Source of the DNA: Bradyrhizobium sp. AUGA SZCCT0158 | GTDB taxonomy: Bacteria > Pseudomonadota > Alphaproteobacteria > Rhizobiales > Xanthobacteraceae | Assembly (NCBI RefSeq): GCF_018130065.1 | Contig: NZ_JAFCME010000014.1 | Span: 62,001-126,000 of the forward strand | Direction of reading: 5' to 3' | Length of the DNA stretch: 64,000 bases | Part shown: one piece after another, positions 32,933-41,922 of the stretch | How the letters are laid out: every line of letters begins with the position of its first letter | Position numbering within the stretch: the stretch's first letter is position 1 | Position numbers and translations under genes: made by a program | The notes under the pieces: model-generated | What the model saw: only the letters and a program-made list of their open reading frames with translations | Told to the model about the DNA's origin: nothing | Database searches by the model: none

Positions 32933-34186
32933 ATGGCGCAATTGTCCGACGATTGCTTTGCCTTCGGCGGTCCGATGATGTCGGTCGATGAGGCCGTCGG
33001 CATCATCGCAGCGCGCGTCACGGCCGTGCAGGAGGTCGAGACCGTCGCGCTCGCCAATGCCGATGGACGCGTGCTCGCTCAGGACGTTTCGGCGCCGCTG
33101 CCGCTGCCGCCCTTCACCAATTCCGCCGTCGATGGCTACGCGGTGTCGAGCCGCGACCTGCCCAAAGAAAACGAGCAGGCGTTTGCGGTGGGCGGCCGCG
33201 TTCAGGCCGGCGCTTCCGCAGGCGCGCCGATCAGGCCGGGCGAGGCGGTGCGCATCTTCACGGGTGCGCCGATGCCTGGCGGCGCCGATACCGTTTTCAT
33301 GCAGGAAGACGTCCGCCTCGACGATGGCAAGGTCATGCTTCCGGCGGGGCTGAAGCCCGGCGCCAATGTGCGTCCGGCGGGCGAGGATATCCCGTTGGGC
33401 CACGCGGCATTGACGGCCGGACAAAGGCTGCGGCCGCAGGATGTCGCGCTGGCAGCGGCGTTCGGCCTGACCGAACTTGGCGTCGTCAGGCGCATCCGCG
33501 TTGCGGTGTTCTCCACCGGCAATGAGCTGGTCTCGCCGGGCGAGCCACGCGGGGCGGCGCAGCTGTTCGATTCAAACCGTTTCATGCTGATGGCGATGCT
33601 GGCGCGGCTCGGCTGCGAGGTCAGCGACCTCGGCATTATCAGGGACGAGCCCACCGCGCTCGCTGCCGCACTAAAGAAAGTCGCCGGCGCCCATGATCTG
33701 ATCCTCACCACCGGCGGTGTATCGACCGGCGAAGAGGATCACGTCAAGGCCAGTGTCGAAAGCGTGGGCTCGCTCGTGCTGTGGCGAATGGCGATCAAGC
33801 CGGGACGTCCCGTGGCGATGGGGATCATCGGCGGCACACCGTTCATCGGCCTGCCGGGCAACCCGGTGGCGAGTTTTGTCACCTTCGCCCACGTGGTGCG
33901 GCCGACCATTCTTGCCCTGTCGGGCGCGCGGCAACAGAAGCTGGTGCCGATGCCGGTTCGCGCCGCCTTCGCCTACAAGAAGAAAATCGCGCGCCGCGAA
34001 TATGTCCGCGTCACCCTGCGCAAGGCCGGCGATGGCGTGCTCGAAGCGGTGAAGTTTCCGCGCGAGGGTGCGGGGCTGTTGTCCTCGCTGGTCGACACCG
34101 ACGGGCTTGTCGAACTCGGCGAAGAGATCACGCTTGTCGAGCCTGGCCAGTCCGTCGGCTTTCTGTCCTATGCAAGCTTGATCTGA
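32933..34186 (+). CDS. moeA: Molybdopterin molybdenumtransferase MoeA
   Basis: A 417-residue canonical MoeA. Active-site motifs are all present: FTNSAVDGYAVSSRDL, RIFTGAPMPGGADTVFMQE, FSTGNELVSPGE, LTTGGVSTGEEDHVKA and GLPGNPVASFVTF. It catalyses insertion of molybdate into adenylated molybdopterin. It is cotranscribed with mobB upstream and lies just before a TusA-like gene and the formate dehydrogenase genes. It is the third MoeA-domain gene within 8 kb and the only one with the standard single-domain layout and intact motifs. Confidence 0.95.
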   Translation: MAQLSDDCFAFGGPMMSVDEAVGIIAARVTAVQEVETVALANADGRVLAQDVSAPLPLPPFTNSAVDGYAVSSRDLPKENEQAFAVGGRVQAGASAGAPIRPGEAVRIFTGAPMPGGADTVFMQEDVRLDDGKVMLPAGLKPGANVRPAGEDIPLGHAALTAGQRLRPQDVALAAAFGLTELGVVRRIRVAVFSTGNELVSPGEPRGAAQLFDSNRFMLMAMLARLGCEVSDLGIIRDEPTALAAALKKVAGAHDLILTTGGVSTGEEDHVKASVESVGSLVLWRMAIKPGRPVAMGIIGGTPFIGLPGNPVASFVTFAHVVRPTILALSGARQQKLVPMPVRAAFAYKKKIARREYVRVTLRKAGDGVLEAVKFPREGAGLLSSLVDTDGLVELGEEITLVEPGQSVGFLSYASLI

Positions 34187-34228
34187 AGGCTCATTGACGA
34201 TGCGCATCCGCTTCGCCATGTTCCCTTG

Positions 34229-34465
34229 ATGACCACGACAAGGCTCGATCTCACCGGACTCAAATGTCCGCTGCCGGCGCTGAAGACGCGCAAGGCGCTC
34301 AAATCGGTCAAGCCCGGCGAGCGGCTTGAAGTCCACTGCACCGATCCGCTGTCGGTGATCGATATTCCGAATCTGATCCGCGAAACCGGCGACAAGGTCG
34401 AGATTACGGAACGCGCGGAAGCCCGAATCGTGTTCCTGATCGAGAAGGCGAACGGCGGAAACTGA
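34229..34465 (+). CDS. TusA-family sulfur carrier protein
   Basis: A 78-residue protein with the C-P-x-P motif in LDLTGLKCPLPALKTRKAL, whose cysteine carries persulfide in TusA proteins, followed by VHCTDPLSVIDIPNLIRETG. The start is taken as ATG 34229. TusA-like carriers deliver sulfur to tRNA thiolation and, in some bacteria, to molybdenum cofactor or formate dehydrogenase maturation. Its position between moeA and the formate dehydrogenase operon favours the second role, upstream or alongside FdhD; this is inference. Confidence 0.85.
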   Translation: MTTTRLDLTGLKCPLPALKTRKALKSVKPGERLEVHCTDPLSVIDIPNLIRETGDKVEITERAEARIVFLIEKANGGN

Positions 34466-34486
34466 GAGACGGATCCATTTTGAATT

Positions 34487-34519
34487 CGTATCGACCGATC
34501 GCAAAGCCAGATCGATACG
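34487..34519. promoter_or_regulatory. Perfect inverted repeat upstream of formate dehydrogenase operon
   Basis: The arms cgtatcga (34487-34494) and tcgatacg (34512-34519) are an exact 8-base inverted repeat with a 17-base centre. It lies about 230 bases before the formate dehydrogenase start, in a relatively AT-rich 285-base gap with no credible gene. It may be an operator for a LysR- or similar-type regulator, or a hairpin after the TusA gene; no T-tract follows. Confidence 0.45.
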
Positions 34520-34750
34520 CTTTCGCTATCGCAACATGAGACGGCTTTATTGATCTTTGGATCGATTCCAGTTCTCATTCGCTGATCGAAAAAATGGCTT
34601 CCGACGCGAAGCCTCGTCCGGGCGGCGAGCGGCATGACCGCGCCGGGCGTGTCGCCTTAAATGCTTATCAAAACGCGACAATTCTCTTGGCATCTGGCAT
34701 GCCACGATTTATGATCGCGGAAACATACAGGCAGGAACGAGACGTTTTCC

Positions 34751-36460
34751 ATGGTTCAAGACGTGCAGAAAGTGCGCTCGTTCGAGCACCCCGGCGCCGG
34801 GCGGAAGCGGGCCAAGGCGACGCCGAAGGGCCGCCAGGTCGATCCGACCGCCGCGTACGAGATTGAACAGCTGCTCGGCGACCGGTCGCGGCAGCGCGAT
34901 CTCTTGATCGAACATCTGCATCTGATCCAGGACACGTATCACCAGATTTCCGCAGGCCATCTCGCCGCACTCGCCGACGAGATGAAGCTGTCGTTTGCCG
35001 AAGTGTTCGAGACCGCAACCTTTTACGCACATTTCGACATCGTGAAGGAAGGCGAGCCGGATATTGCGCCGCTGACCATTCGCGTCTGTGATTCGCTGAC
35101 CTGCGCGATGCTGGGCGCGGAAAAACTGTTGCATGAATTGCAGGACAAAGCCGGCCCCGGCATTCGCGTGGTGCGCGCGCCCTGCGTCGGCCGCTGCGAT
35201 ACCGCGCCAGCAGCCGAAGTCGGCCATCACTTTGTCGACCATGCAACCACTGCAAGCGTGCTGGCTGCCGCGAAGGGCGGCGAGACGCATGCGCATTTGC
35301 CTGAGTATGTTGGTTACGACGCCTATGTCGCCGGCGGCGGTTACGCGCTGCTCAATCGCTTGCGCTCCGGTGCGCTTTCCAAGGAAGACCTGCTCAAATC
35401 GCTCGACGACGCCTCGCTGCGCGGCCTCGGCGGCGCCGGCTTCCCGACCGGGCGGAAATGGCGTGCGGTGCTCGGCGAGCCCGGCCCGCGGCTGATGGCG
35501 ATCAATGGCGACGAGGGTGAGCCCGGCACGTTTAAGGATCGCTTTTACCTCGAGACCGACCCGCATCGCTTCCTCGAGGGCATGCTGATCGGCGCCCACG
35601 TGGTCGAGGCGACCGACGTCTACATCTACCTGCGCGACGAATATCCGGCCTCGCGCGAAATTCTGGAGCGCGAGATCGCAAAACTGCCGGCGGGCGGACC
35701 GGTGCTGCATATGCGCCGCGGCGCCGGCGCCTATATCTGCGGCGAGGAATCCTCGCTGCTCGAAAGCATCGAAGGCAAGCGCGGTCTGCCCCGCCACAAG
35801 CCGCCATATCCGTTCCAGGTCGGCCTGTTCGGCCTGCCGACGCTGATCAACAACATCGAGACGCTGTGGTGGGTGCGCGACATCGTCGAAAAGGGCGCCG
35901 ACTGGTGGAAGGGCCACGGCCGCAACGACCGTCACGGCCTGCGCAGCTATTCGGTATCGGGCCGCGTCAAGAATCCCGGCATGAAGCTGGCGCCTGCGGG
36001 TGTCACCGTGCGCGAACTGATCGACGAGTTCTGCGGCGGCATGGCCGACGGACATACGTTCCATGCCTATCTGCCGGGCGGCGCGTCCGGCGGCATCCTG
36101 CCGGCGTCGATGGACAACATCCCGCTCGATTTCGGAACGCTGGAAAAATACGGCTGCTTCATCGGCTCGGCCGCGGTCGTGATCCTGTCCGAACACGACA
36201 GCGTGCGGGGGGCGGCGCTGAACCTGATGCGCTTCTTCGAGGATGAGAGCTGCGGCCAGTGCACGCCGTGCCGGGTCGGCACCCAGAAGGCGGCGATCCT
36301 GATGGAGCGCCCGGTCTGGAACCGCGAATTGCTCGACCAGTTGAGCCAGGCGATGCGCGATGCCTCGATCTGCGGGCTCGGGCAGGCAGCCTCGAATCCC
36401 CTGACGTCAGTGATTAAGTATTTTCCGGAAGAATTCGTGCCGAAAGAAGCCGCGGAATGA
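34751..36460 (+). CDS. NAD-dependent formate dehydrogenase, NuoE/NuoF-fused beta subunit (Fdh1B/FdsGB-like)
   Basis: A 569-residue iron-sulfur flavoprotein. The first ~170 residues are NuoE-like with the [2Fe-2S] cysteines in CDSLTCAM and CVGRCDTAP. From about 180 it is NuoF-like: LGGAGFPTGRKWRAV (FMN), NGDEGEPGTFKDR, GAYICGEESSLLESIEG (NAD) and the [4Fe-4S] motif ESCGQCTPCRVGTQ. The length and fusion match the Methylorubrum Fdh1B type; in Cupriavidus these parts are separate FdsG and FdsB. It takes electrons from the alpha subunit and reduces NAD+. It overlaps the alpha gene by four bases (ATGA). Confidence 0.93.
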   Translation: MVQDVQKVRSFEHPGAGRKRAKATPKGRQVDPTAAYEIEQLLGDRSRQRDLLIEHLHLIQDTYHQISAGHLAALADEMKLSFAEVFETATFYAHFDIVKEGEPDIAPLTIRVCDSLTCAMLGAEKLLHELQDKAGPGIRVVRAPCVGRCDTAPAAEVGHHFVDHATTASVLAAAKGGETHAHLPEYVGYDAYVAGGGYALLNRLRSGALSKEDLLKSLDDASLRGLGGAGFPTGRKWRAVLGEPGPRLMAINGDEGEPGTFKDRFYLETDPHRFLEGMLIGAHVVEATDVYIYLRDEYPASREILEREIAKLPAGGPVLHMRRGAGAYICGEESSLLESIEGKRGLPRHKPPYPFQVGLFGLPTLINNIETLWWVRDIVEKGADWWKGHGRNDRHGLRSYSVSGRVKNPGMKLAPAGVTVRELIDEFCGGMADGHTFHAYLPGGASGGILPASMDNIPLDFGTLEKYGCFIGSAAVVILSEHDSVRGAALNLMRFFEDESCGQCTPCRVGTQKAAILMERPVWNRELLDQLSQAMRDASICGLGQAASNPLTSVIKYFPEEFVPKEAAE

Positions 36461-39222
36461 CCAGGATCAAGTTCGAACTCGACGGCAAGCAGGTTGAGGC
36501 CAACGCAGGCGAAACCATCTGGCAGGTGGCAAAACGCCAGGGCCAGGAAATCCCGCATTTGTGCTATTCGCCCGCGCCGGACTATCGGCCCGACGGCAAT
36601 TGCCGCGCCTGCATGGTGGAGATCGAGGGTGAGCGCGTGCTGGCGGCGTCCTGCAAGCGTACCCCCACCGTCGGCATGAAGGTGAAATCCGAAAGCGCGC
36701 GCGCTGTCGCGGCGCAGAAGATGGTGATGGAGCTGCTGGTCGCCGACCAGCCGGCGCGCGAGACCTCGCACGATCCTGACTCAAAATTCTGGCACTGGGC
36801 CGAAAAGGTCGAGGTCACCGAGAGCCGCTTCCCGGCCGCCGAGCGCTGGGAAAGCGACGTCAGCCATCCCGCGATGAGCGTCAATCTCGATGCCTGCATC
36901 CAGTGCGGCCTGTGCGTACGCGCCTGCCGCGAAGTGCAGGTCAACGACGTCATCGGCATGGCCTACCGCAGCCATGGATCGAAAATCGTGTTCGACTTCG
37001 ACGATCCCATGGGGGAATCGACCTGCGTGGCCTGCGGCGAATGCGTGCAGGCCTGCCCGACCGGTGCCTTGATGCCGTCGGTGATGCTGGACGAGAACCA
37101 GACCCGCGTGACCTATGCGGACAAGGAAGTCGACTCGCTGTGTCCGTTCTGCGGCGTCGGATGCCAGGTCACCTACCAGGTCAAGGACGAGAAAATCATT
37201 TACGCCGAGGGCCGCGACGGCCCGGCCAACCACAACCGGCTCTGCGTCAAGGGCCGCTTTGGATTTGACTACATCCATCACCCGCATCGACTGACCAAGC
37301 CGCTGGTGCGGCTGCCGAATGCGAAGAAGGATGCCAACGACCAGGTCGATCCGGCCAATCCGTTCACGCATTTCCGCGAAGCGTCGTGGGAAGAGGCGCT
37401 CGATATCGCCGCCAACGGCCTCGTGAAGATCCGTGATGAGAAGGGCGTCAAGGCGCTGGCCGGTTTCGGCTCCGCCAAAGGCTCCAACGAAGAGGCCTAT
37501 CTGTTCCAGAAGCTGGTGCGCACCGGCTTCGGCTCCAACAATGTTGATCACTGCACGCGGCTGTGCCACGCCTCGTCGGTGGCGGCGCTGTTCGAAGGCT
37601 TGAGCTCCGGCGCGGTGTCGGCCCCGTTCGCGGCGGCGATGGATGCCGAAGTCATCATCGTGATCGGCGCAAATCCGACCGTCAACCACCCGGTCGCTGC
37701 AACCTACATCAAGAACGCGGCGAAGAAGGGCGCAAAGCTGTTCGTCCTGGATCCGCGTCGGCAGTCTTTGTCACGCCACGCCACCAAGCATCTGCAGTTC
37801 AAGCCCGGTTCCGACGTCGCGATGCTGAATGCGATGATCAACACGATCATCACCGAAGGCCTGACCGACGATCAGTACATCGCGGGCTACACCGAGGGCT
37901 TTCAGGATCTGGAGGAAAAGATCAAGGAGTTCACGCCGGAGAAGATGGAGCCGATCTGCGGCGTCCCGGCAGAAACCCTGCGCGAGGTGGCGCGGACCTA
38001 TGCGCGCGCCAAATCGTCGATCATCTTCTGGGGCATGGGCATCAGCCAGCATGTCCACGGCACCGACAATGCGCGTTGTCTGATCGCGCTGGCGCTGATC
38101 ACCGGACAGGTCGGCCGTCCCGGCACCGGCCTGCATCCGCTGCGTGGCCAGAACAACGTGCAGGGCGCGTCCGACGCCGGCCTGATCCCGATGTTCCTGC
38201 CGGACTACCAGCCGGTTTCCCGCGACGACATGCGCGGAAATTTCGAGAAGTTGTGGAGCCAGGAGCTCGATCCGGTACGCGGCCTGACCGTGGTCGAGAT
38301 CATGAACGCGATCCACGCCGGTGAGATCAACGGCATGTATATCGAGGGCGAAAACCCCGCGATGTCCGATCCCGATCTTCAGCATGCGCGCGGAGCGCTC
38401 GCCATGCTCGATCATCTCGTGGTGCAGGACCTCTTCGTCACCGAGACCGCATTCCACGCCGACGTCATCCTGCCGGCCTCGGCCTTTGCCGAAAAGGACG
38501 GCTCCTTCACCAACACCGACCGCCGCGTGCAGCTTGCGCGCCAGGTGATCAAGCCGCCGGGCGAGGCGCGACAGGATCTCTGGATCATCCAGGAGATCGG
38601 CAAGCGTATGGGGCTGCCGTGGAATTATTCGGGCCCCGGCGACGTCTACACCGAGATGGCGCAGCTGATGCCCTCGCTCAAGAACATCAGCTGGGAGCGG
38701 CTGGTCCGTGAAGGCGCCGTCACCTATCCGGCGGATGACCCGAACAAGCCCGGCAACGAGATCATCTTCACCACCGGCTTCCCGACCGAGAGCGGTCGCG
38801 GCAAGATCGTGCCGGCGCACGTGATCGCGCCCGACGAGGTGCCCGACGACGAGTATCCGATGGTGCTGTCGACCGGCCGCGTGCTCGAACATTGGCACAC
38901 CGGCTCGATGACCCGACGCTCCAGCGTGCTCGACCAGATCGAGCCGGAGGCGGTCGCGTTCATGTCGCCGAAGGATATGCGGCGCCTCAGCGTATGGCCC
39001 GGCGATTTCATCAGACTGGAAACCCGCCGCGGTGCAGTCGAGGTCAAGGTGCGATCGGACCGCGACGTGCCTGAGAACATGGTGTTCATGCCGTTCTGCT
39101 ACGCCGAGGCGGCGGCGAACCTCTTGACCAACCCGGCGCTCGATCCGTTCGGCAAGATCCCCGAGTTCAAGTTCTGCGCGGTGCGCGCCGAAAGGGCCGA
39201 GCTGCGGACCGCGGCGGAGTAG
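36457..39222 (+). CDS. NAD-dependent formate dehydrogenase, catalytic alpha subunit (Fdh1A/FdsA-like)
   Basis: A 921-residue Mo/W bis-MGD oxidoreductase. In order: an N-terminal [2Fe-2S] domain (CYSPAPDYRPDGNCRACMVE), a His-Cys segment, two ferredoxin-like [4Fe-4S] motifs (CIQCGLCVRACREVQ and CVACGECVQACPTG), the molybdopterin-domain cluster CPFCGVGCQVTYQV, and the catalytic cysteine expected in VDHCTRLCHASSVAAL. The C-terminal MoCoBD domain includes MSPKDMRRLSVWPGDFIRLE. It oxidises formate to CO2 in the cytoplasm and passes electrons to the fused flavin subunit. No FdsD-type small subunit follows. Whether Mo or W is used cannot be read from sequence. Confidence 0.95.
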   Translation: MTRIKFELDGKQVEANAGETIWQVAKRQGQEIPHLCYSPAPDYRPDGNCRACMVEIEGERVLAASCKRTPTVGMKVKSESARAVAAQKMVMELLVADQPARETSHDPDSKFWHWAEKVEVTESRFPAAERWESDVSHPAMSVNLDACIQCGLCVRACREVQVNDVIGMAYRSHGSKIVFDFDDPMGESTCVACGECVQACPTGALMPSVMLDENQTRVTYADKEVDSLCPFCGVGCQVTYQVKDEKIIYAEGRDGPANHNRLCVKGRFGFDYIHHPHRLTKPLVRLPNAKKDANDQVDPANPFTHFREASWEEALDIAANGLVKIRDEKGVKALAGFGSAKGSNEEAYLFQKLVRTGFGSNNVDHCTRLCHASSVAALFEGLSSGAVSAPFAAAMDAEVIIVIGANPTVNHPVAATYIKNAAKKGAKLFVLDPRRQSLSRHATKHLQFKPGSDVAMLNAMINTIITEGLTDDQYIAGYTEGFQDLEEKIKEFTPEKMEPICGVPAETLREVARTYARAKSSIIFWGMGISQHVHGTDNARCLIALALITGQVGRPGTGLHPLRGQNNVQGASDAGLIPMFLPDYQPVSRDDMRGNFEKLWSQELDPVRGLTVVEIMNAIHAGEINGMYIEGENPAMSDPDLQHARGALAMLDHLVVQDLFVTETAFHADVILPASAFAEKDGSFTNTDRRVQLARQVIKPPGEARQDLWIIQEIGKRMGLPWNYSGPGDVYTEMAQLMPSLKNISWERLVREGAVTYPADDPNKPGNEIIFTTGFPTESGRGKIVPAHVIAPDEVPDDEYPMVLSTGRVLEHWHTGSMTRRSSVLDQIEPEAVAFMSPKDMRRLSVWPGDFIRLETRRGAVEVKVRSDRDVPENMVFMPFCYAEAAANLLTNPALDPFGKIPEFKFCAVRAERAELRTAAE

Positions 39223-39548
39223 GCCTAAGCCTGAAGAGGTGACGCCGCGCTGGTTACCACGAAGACGGTGTACTCCCTCTCCCGCTTGGGGGAGGCGTAG
39301 GCGGCCTGTGGCCGCCGTCCTTGTTGAAGAACGCCGATGAGCAGCATCGGCTATGGGTGGGGGTCTATCCGCGAGTCATATTGTGGAGAGAGCCCCACCC
39401 GCCGCGCTCTCTGAGCGCGTCGACCTAAGAGCGAGCTTCGCTCGTCTCGACCCCGCAAGCGGGAGAGGTGCAGCGAGTCTGCCGCCCGACCAATTCAACC
39501 CAACTGCATCTCGCTCTAGCCAGCACCCGGCGCGCGTATGCCGCTGCT
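39223..39548. repeat. Intergenic inverted-repeat region downstream of formate dehydrogenase
   Basis: About 325 bases between convergent genes with no credible gene. It holds an inverted pair: ccctctcccgcttgggggag near 39276-39295 and ccccgcaagcgggagagg near 39450-39470, plus the local palindrome gagcgagcttcgctcgtctc near 39430-39449. The style matches the element at 421-593. It may aid termination of the formate dehydrogenase transcript. Confidence 0.55.
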
Positions 39549-40343
39549 CTAGTTGGGGCCGTTCGCAGCCGCAGCCTGCTGCAAGGACTTGTGTTGCGCG
39601 ACAATCCCTTCGAGTCGCGCAATGTTCTCCAGCAGGCGCTGGCTGGTCAGGACCAGGAAGTAATAGCCGAACTGCGGGTTCTGAAAGTAGATCTCGAGCA
39701 GCTTGTCATAAGTGATGGTCAGCACATGACCATCCTCGATGCATTCGATCGTCGCCGTGCGCCGGTTATCGGGCGTGAGGAAACCAAATTCGCCCATCAA
39801 ACGCCCCGGCGGAAGTTCGACGCTGATTTCCTTGACCAGGAATTTTCCGGTGACGGTCAGCAGCATCTCATGGGCGGCATCGTCTTTTTTGAACAGAATA
39901 TCGCCCTTGCGATATTTGCGCTCGGTCATGAACGGCTTGAGCCATTCCAGCGACGTATCGCCCTTCGTTGCGCTGCGGGCCTTCTTCACCAGAACGAGCA
40001 TCTGTCGGAGGCGATACGCATTGATGGGGACCATCAGGAGATACAACAGGAAGGTCGTGACGGATGCCGTGAGCGCGCCGAACAGGGCGAAGAATGCGCA
40101 ACCGATCATGTTCGCGACGCGCAGCGGCACCATGGTCTGCGTCAGCAAGGTGGCGACAAAGAAGATGGCGCCGACCAGGGCGAACATGTTGGCCAGCGTG
40201 ATATTGTGGAGAAAAATCTCCAGCAGGCGATTGAACAGCGCGTCGTAGGTGATGTTGTTGGGGTCGAGGCCCAGCTGGACCAGGATTTTCGCTATCCTGA
40301 GATTATCCGCGGCCGCGTCGAGAATTCGATCAAGTATTGTCAC
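39549..40343 (-). CDS. Membrane-anchored cyclic-nucleotide-binding domain protein
   Basis: A 264-residue protein. The N-terminal ~125 residues have about three hydrophobic segments (ANMFALVGAIFFVATLL, ANMIGCAFFALFGALTA, VTTFLLYLLMVPINAY). The C-terminal part is a cNMP-binding/Crp-like sensor domain: KYRKGDILFKKDDAAHEMLLTV, PGRLMGEFGFLTPDNRRTA. There is no DNA-binding domain. The layout is like Popeye-type membrane cNMP sensors of proteobacteria. Function unknown; the neighbours give no hint. Confidence 0.8.
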   Translation of the reverse strand: MTILDRILDAAADNLRIAKILVQLGLDPNNITYDALFNRLLEIFLHNITLANMFALVGAIFFVATLLTQTMVPLRVANMIGCAFFALFGALTASVTTFLLYLLMVPINAYRLRQMLVLVKKARSATKGDTSLEWLKPFMTERKYRKGDILFKKDDAAHEMLLTVTGKFLVKEISVELPPGRLMGEFGFLTPDNRRTATIECIEDGHVLTITYDKLLEIYFQNPQFGYYFLVLTSQRLLENIARLEGIVAQHKSLQQAAAANGPN

Positions 40344-40634
40344 TGGTCTGCACCGCTACACTTCATTTAGCCGCTACACACGAGAATACAGGCGGGTTGT
40401 ACCGCCTCAAAGCCCCGCAGGGAAGCGTGCCAAGGCGAAGGCGCCTGGGCACAAATGATTAAAAGCCGAAAGGTCTGCGACGCGCCGTGCGGGCCAAGGC
40501 CAGGCTGTGGACCGCGGCGGAGTGAAGCGAGCTAGTCGTTCACCCGAGACGTGACGGTCGTCATGCGCGTCCAGCAGAACCGCCGCACATAATCGAGCGC
40601 GAGCTAAAAAGCCGCGCAATCTCTCGCGCAGACG

Positions 40635-41828
40635 CTATGGCCGCGCTTCAGGCATCGGAACGACAAAAACCTGGCCGGGATAAATCAGGTTGGGATTGCG
40701 GATCTGTTCCCGATTCGCCTTGTAAATGACGGCGTAGCGCGTGCCCGCTCCATAGGAGAGTTGGCTGATACGCCAGAGGCTGTCGCCGCGCGAGACGGTG
40801 GTGGTGGCGATCTTCGGCACGACCACGGTGGAGGGCGAGCCCTTGTCTGGCGGCGAACCCTTGTCTGGCAGAACGGCGGCCATGGCGCCAGCCAGCTCCG
40901 GCTGCTGTGCAGAGGCAACGTCCAGCCGTTTGGCCGCGGTGGCCGGCACGGAGGCCGTGACCATCGTGTCGGGAACGTTGAACGGCACCTCGGCGCGGGC
41001 GCGCACCGCGCCGGAATTCTGCTCCAACTCGTCCAGCCTCACGCGGTAGCTGCCGGAGGCGACCCCCTCCTTGATCGTGACCGCAAAACGTCCGTCTGCG
41101 GCAGCGGTTGCCGACGCAATAAAGCTGTCGTTGAGATAAAGCTTCACCGCGGCGCCGGGGCGGGCGCGGCCGCTGACATGGAGCTTGCCGCCCGGCTCGA
41201 TCTCAACCGTCTCCGCAACCACCGCACCGGCCATCGGCTTAGGCGCAGCCGGCTGCGACAGCACGACAGTGGGTTTGTCCGGCGCCATCAACGCTACGAC
41301 CGGCCGGTCGGTTGATTTCGGCTCAAGCGCCACCGTCACGCTCTGTTTGGACGAGGTCTGCTTGCCGTCCGGCTCCTTGGCCCGCAGCGTCAGGTCATAC
41401 GTCCCTGAGGGAAGCCGGGGCGGAACCATGACGAATTGTCCCGATTGATCCGCCACCACGCGATCATGTATCTCGCCGTTGCGCAGCAGTTCCACCGCTG
41501 CGCCCGGCATGGCGCGGCCGGCGATGACAGCTTCGCCCGTCGGCTCGATGCGGGCGATGTCGAATGACGGCACGCTGTCCGGCGGTGGAGGTGGTCCGCC
41601 CAGCGTGGCCGTCACGGCGTTTGCCGCCGCTTGCGCCGCTGCGAGCGCACCCTGCTTTGGGGCGTCCAATGCCGGCTTCGAGATCGTCGGCGCGGCGGTT
41701 GCGGCCCTGGTATCGACCCGCGGCTCGTGGCGGACGTAATAGACGGCGAATATGGCCGCCACGCTACATGCCGCAACCATGGACGGTACGATTATTCGAC
41801 TCATCGATGTCGCAATCATGATGCTCAT
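40635..41828 (-). CDS. LysM domain protein with bacterial Ig-like repeats
   Basis: A 397-residue envelope protein. An N-terminal hydrophobic anchor (IIVPSMVAACSVAAIFAVYY) precedes a proline/alanine-rich linker. Two Ig-like repeats follow: GRAMPGAAVELLRNGEIHD... and GRARPGAAVKLYLNDSFIA..., each about 90 residues. The C-terminal ~55 residues are a LysM domain (VSRGDSLWRISQLSYG ... RNPNLIYPGQVFVVP), which binds peptidoglycan. Just before it is a short tandem duplication, PDKGSPPDKGSP, encoded by a direct DNA repeat. It is likely anchored in the inner membrane with the LysM in the periplasm. Confidence 0.85.
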   Translation of the reverse strand: MSIMIATSMSRIIVPSMVAACSVAAIFAVYYVRHEPRVDTRAATAAPTISKPALDAPKQGALAAAQAAANAVTATLGGPPPPPDSVPSFDIARIEPTGEAVIAGRAMPGAAVELLRNGEIHDRVVADQSGQFVMVPPRLPSGTYDLTLRAKEPDGKQTSSKQSVTVALEPKSTDRPVVALMAPDKPTVVLSQPAAPKPMAGAVVAETVEIEPGGKLHVSGRARPGAAVKLYLNDSFIASATAAADGRFAVTIKEGVASGSYRVRLDELEQNSGAVRARAEVPFNVPDTMVTASVPATAAKRLDVASAQQPELAGAMAAVLPDKGSPPDKGSPSTVVVPKIATTTVSRGDSLWRISQLSYGAGTRYAVIYKANREQIRNPNLIYPGQVFVVPMPEARP

Positions 41829-41922
41829 CCATCGGCCAAATCACTGGCTCGACGGCATTCTATAGCGTCTTGGGCAAAGTTGGTACTCGTTTGCGTTGCG
41901 AAAACGGGGTAGGCCGGTCAGC

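Noticed and set aside
34594..34866. 90-residue frame upstream of and overlapping the formate dehydrogenase beta gene
   Set aside because: It overlaps the true start of the beta subunit and has no recognisable features.
40407..40619. 70-residue frame on the reverse strand
   Set aside because: No ribosome site or domain, low-complexity composition; it lies in a gap where I see nothing recognisable.
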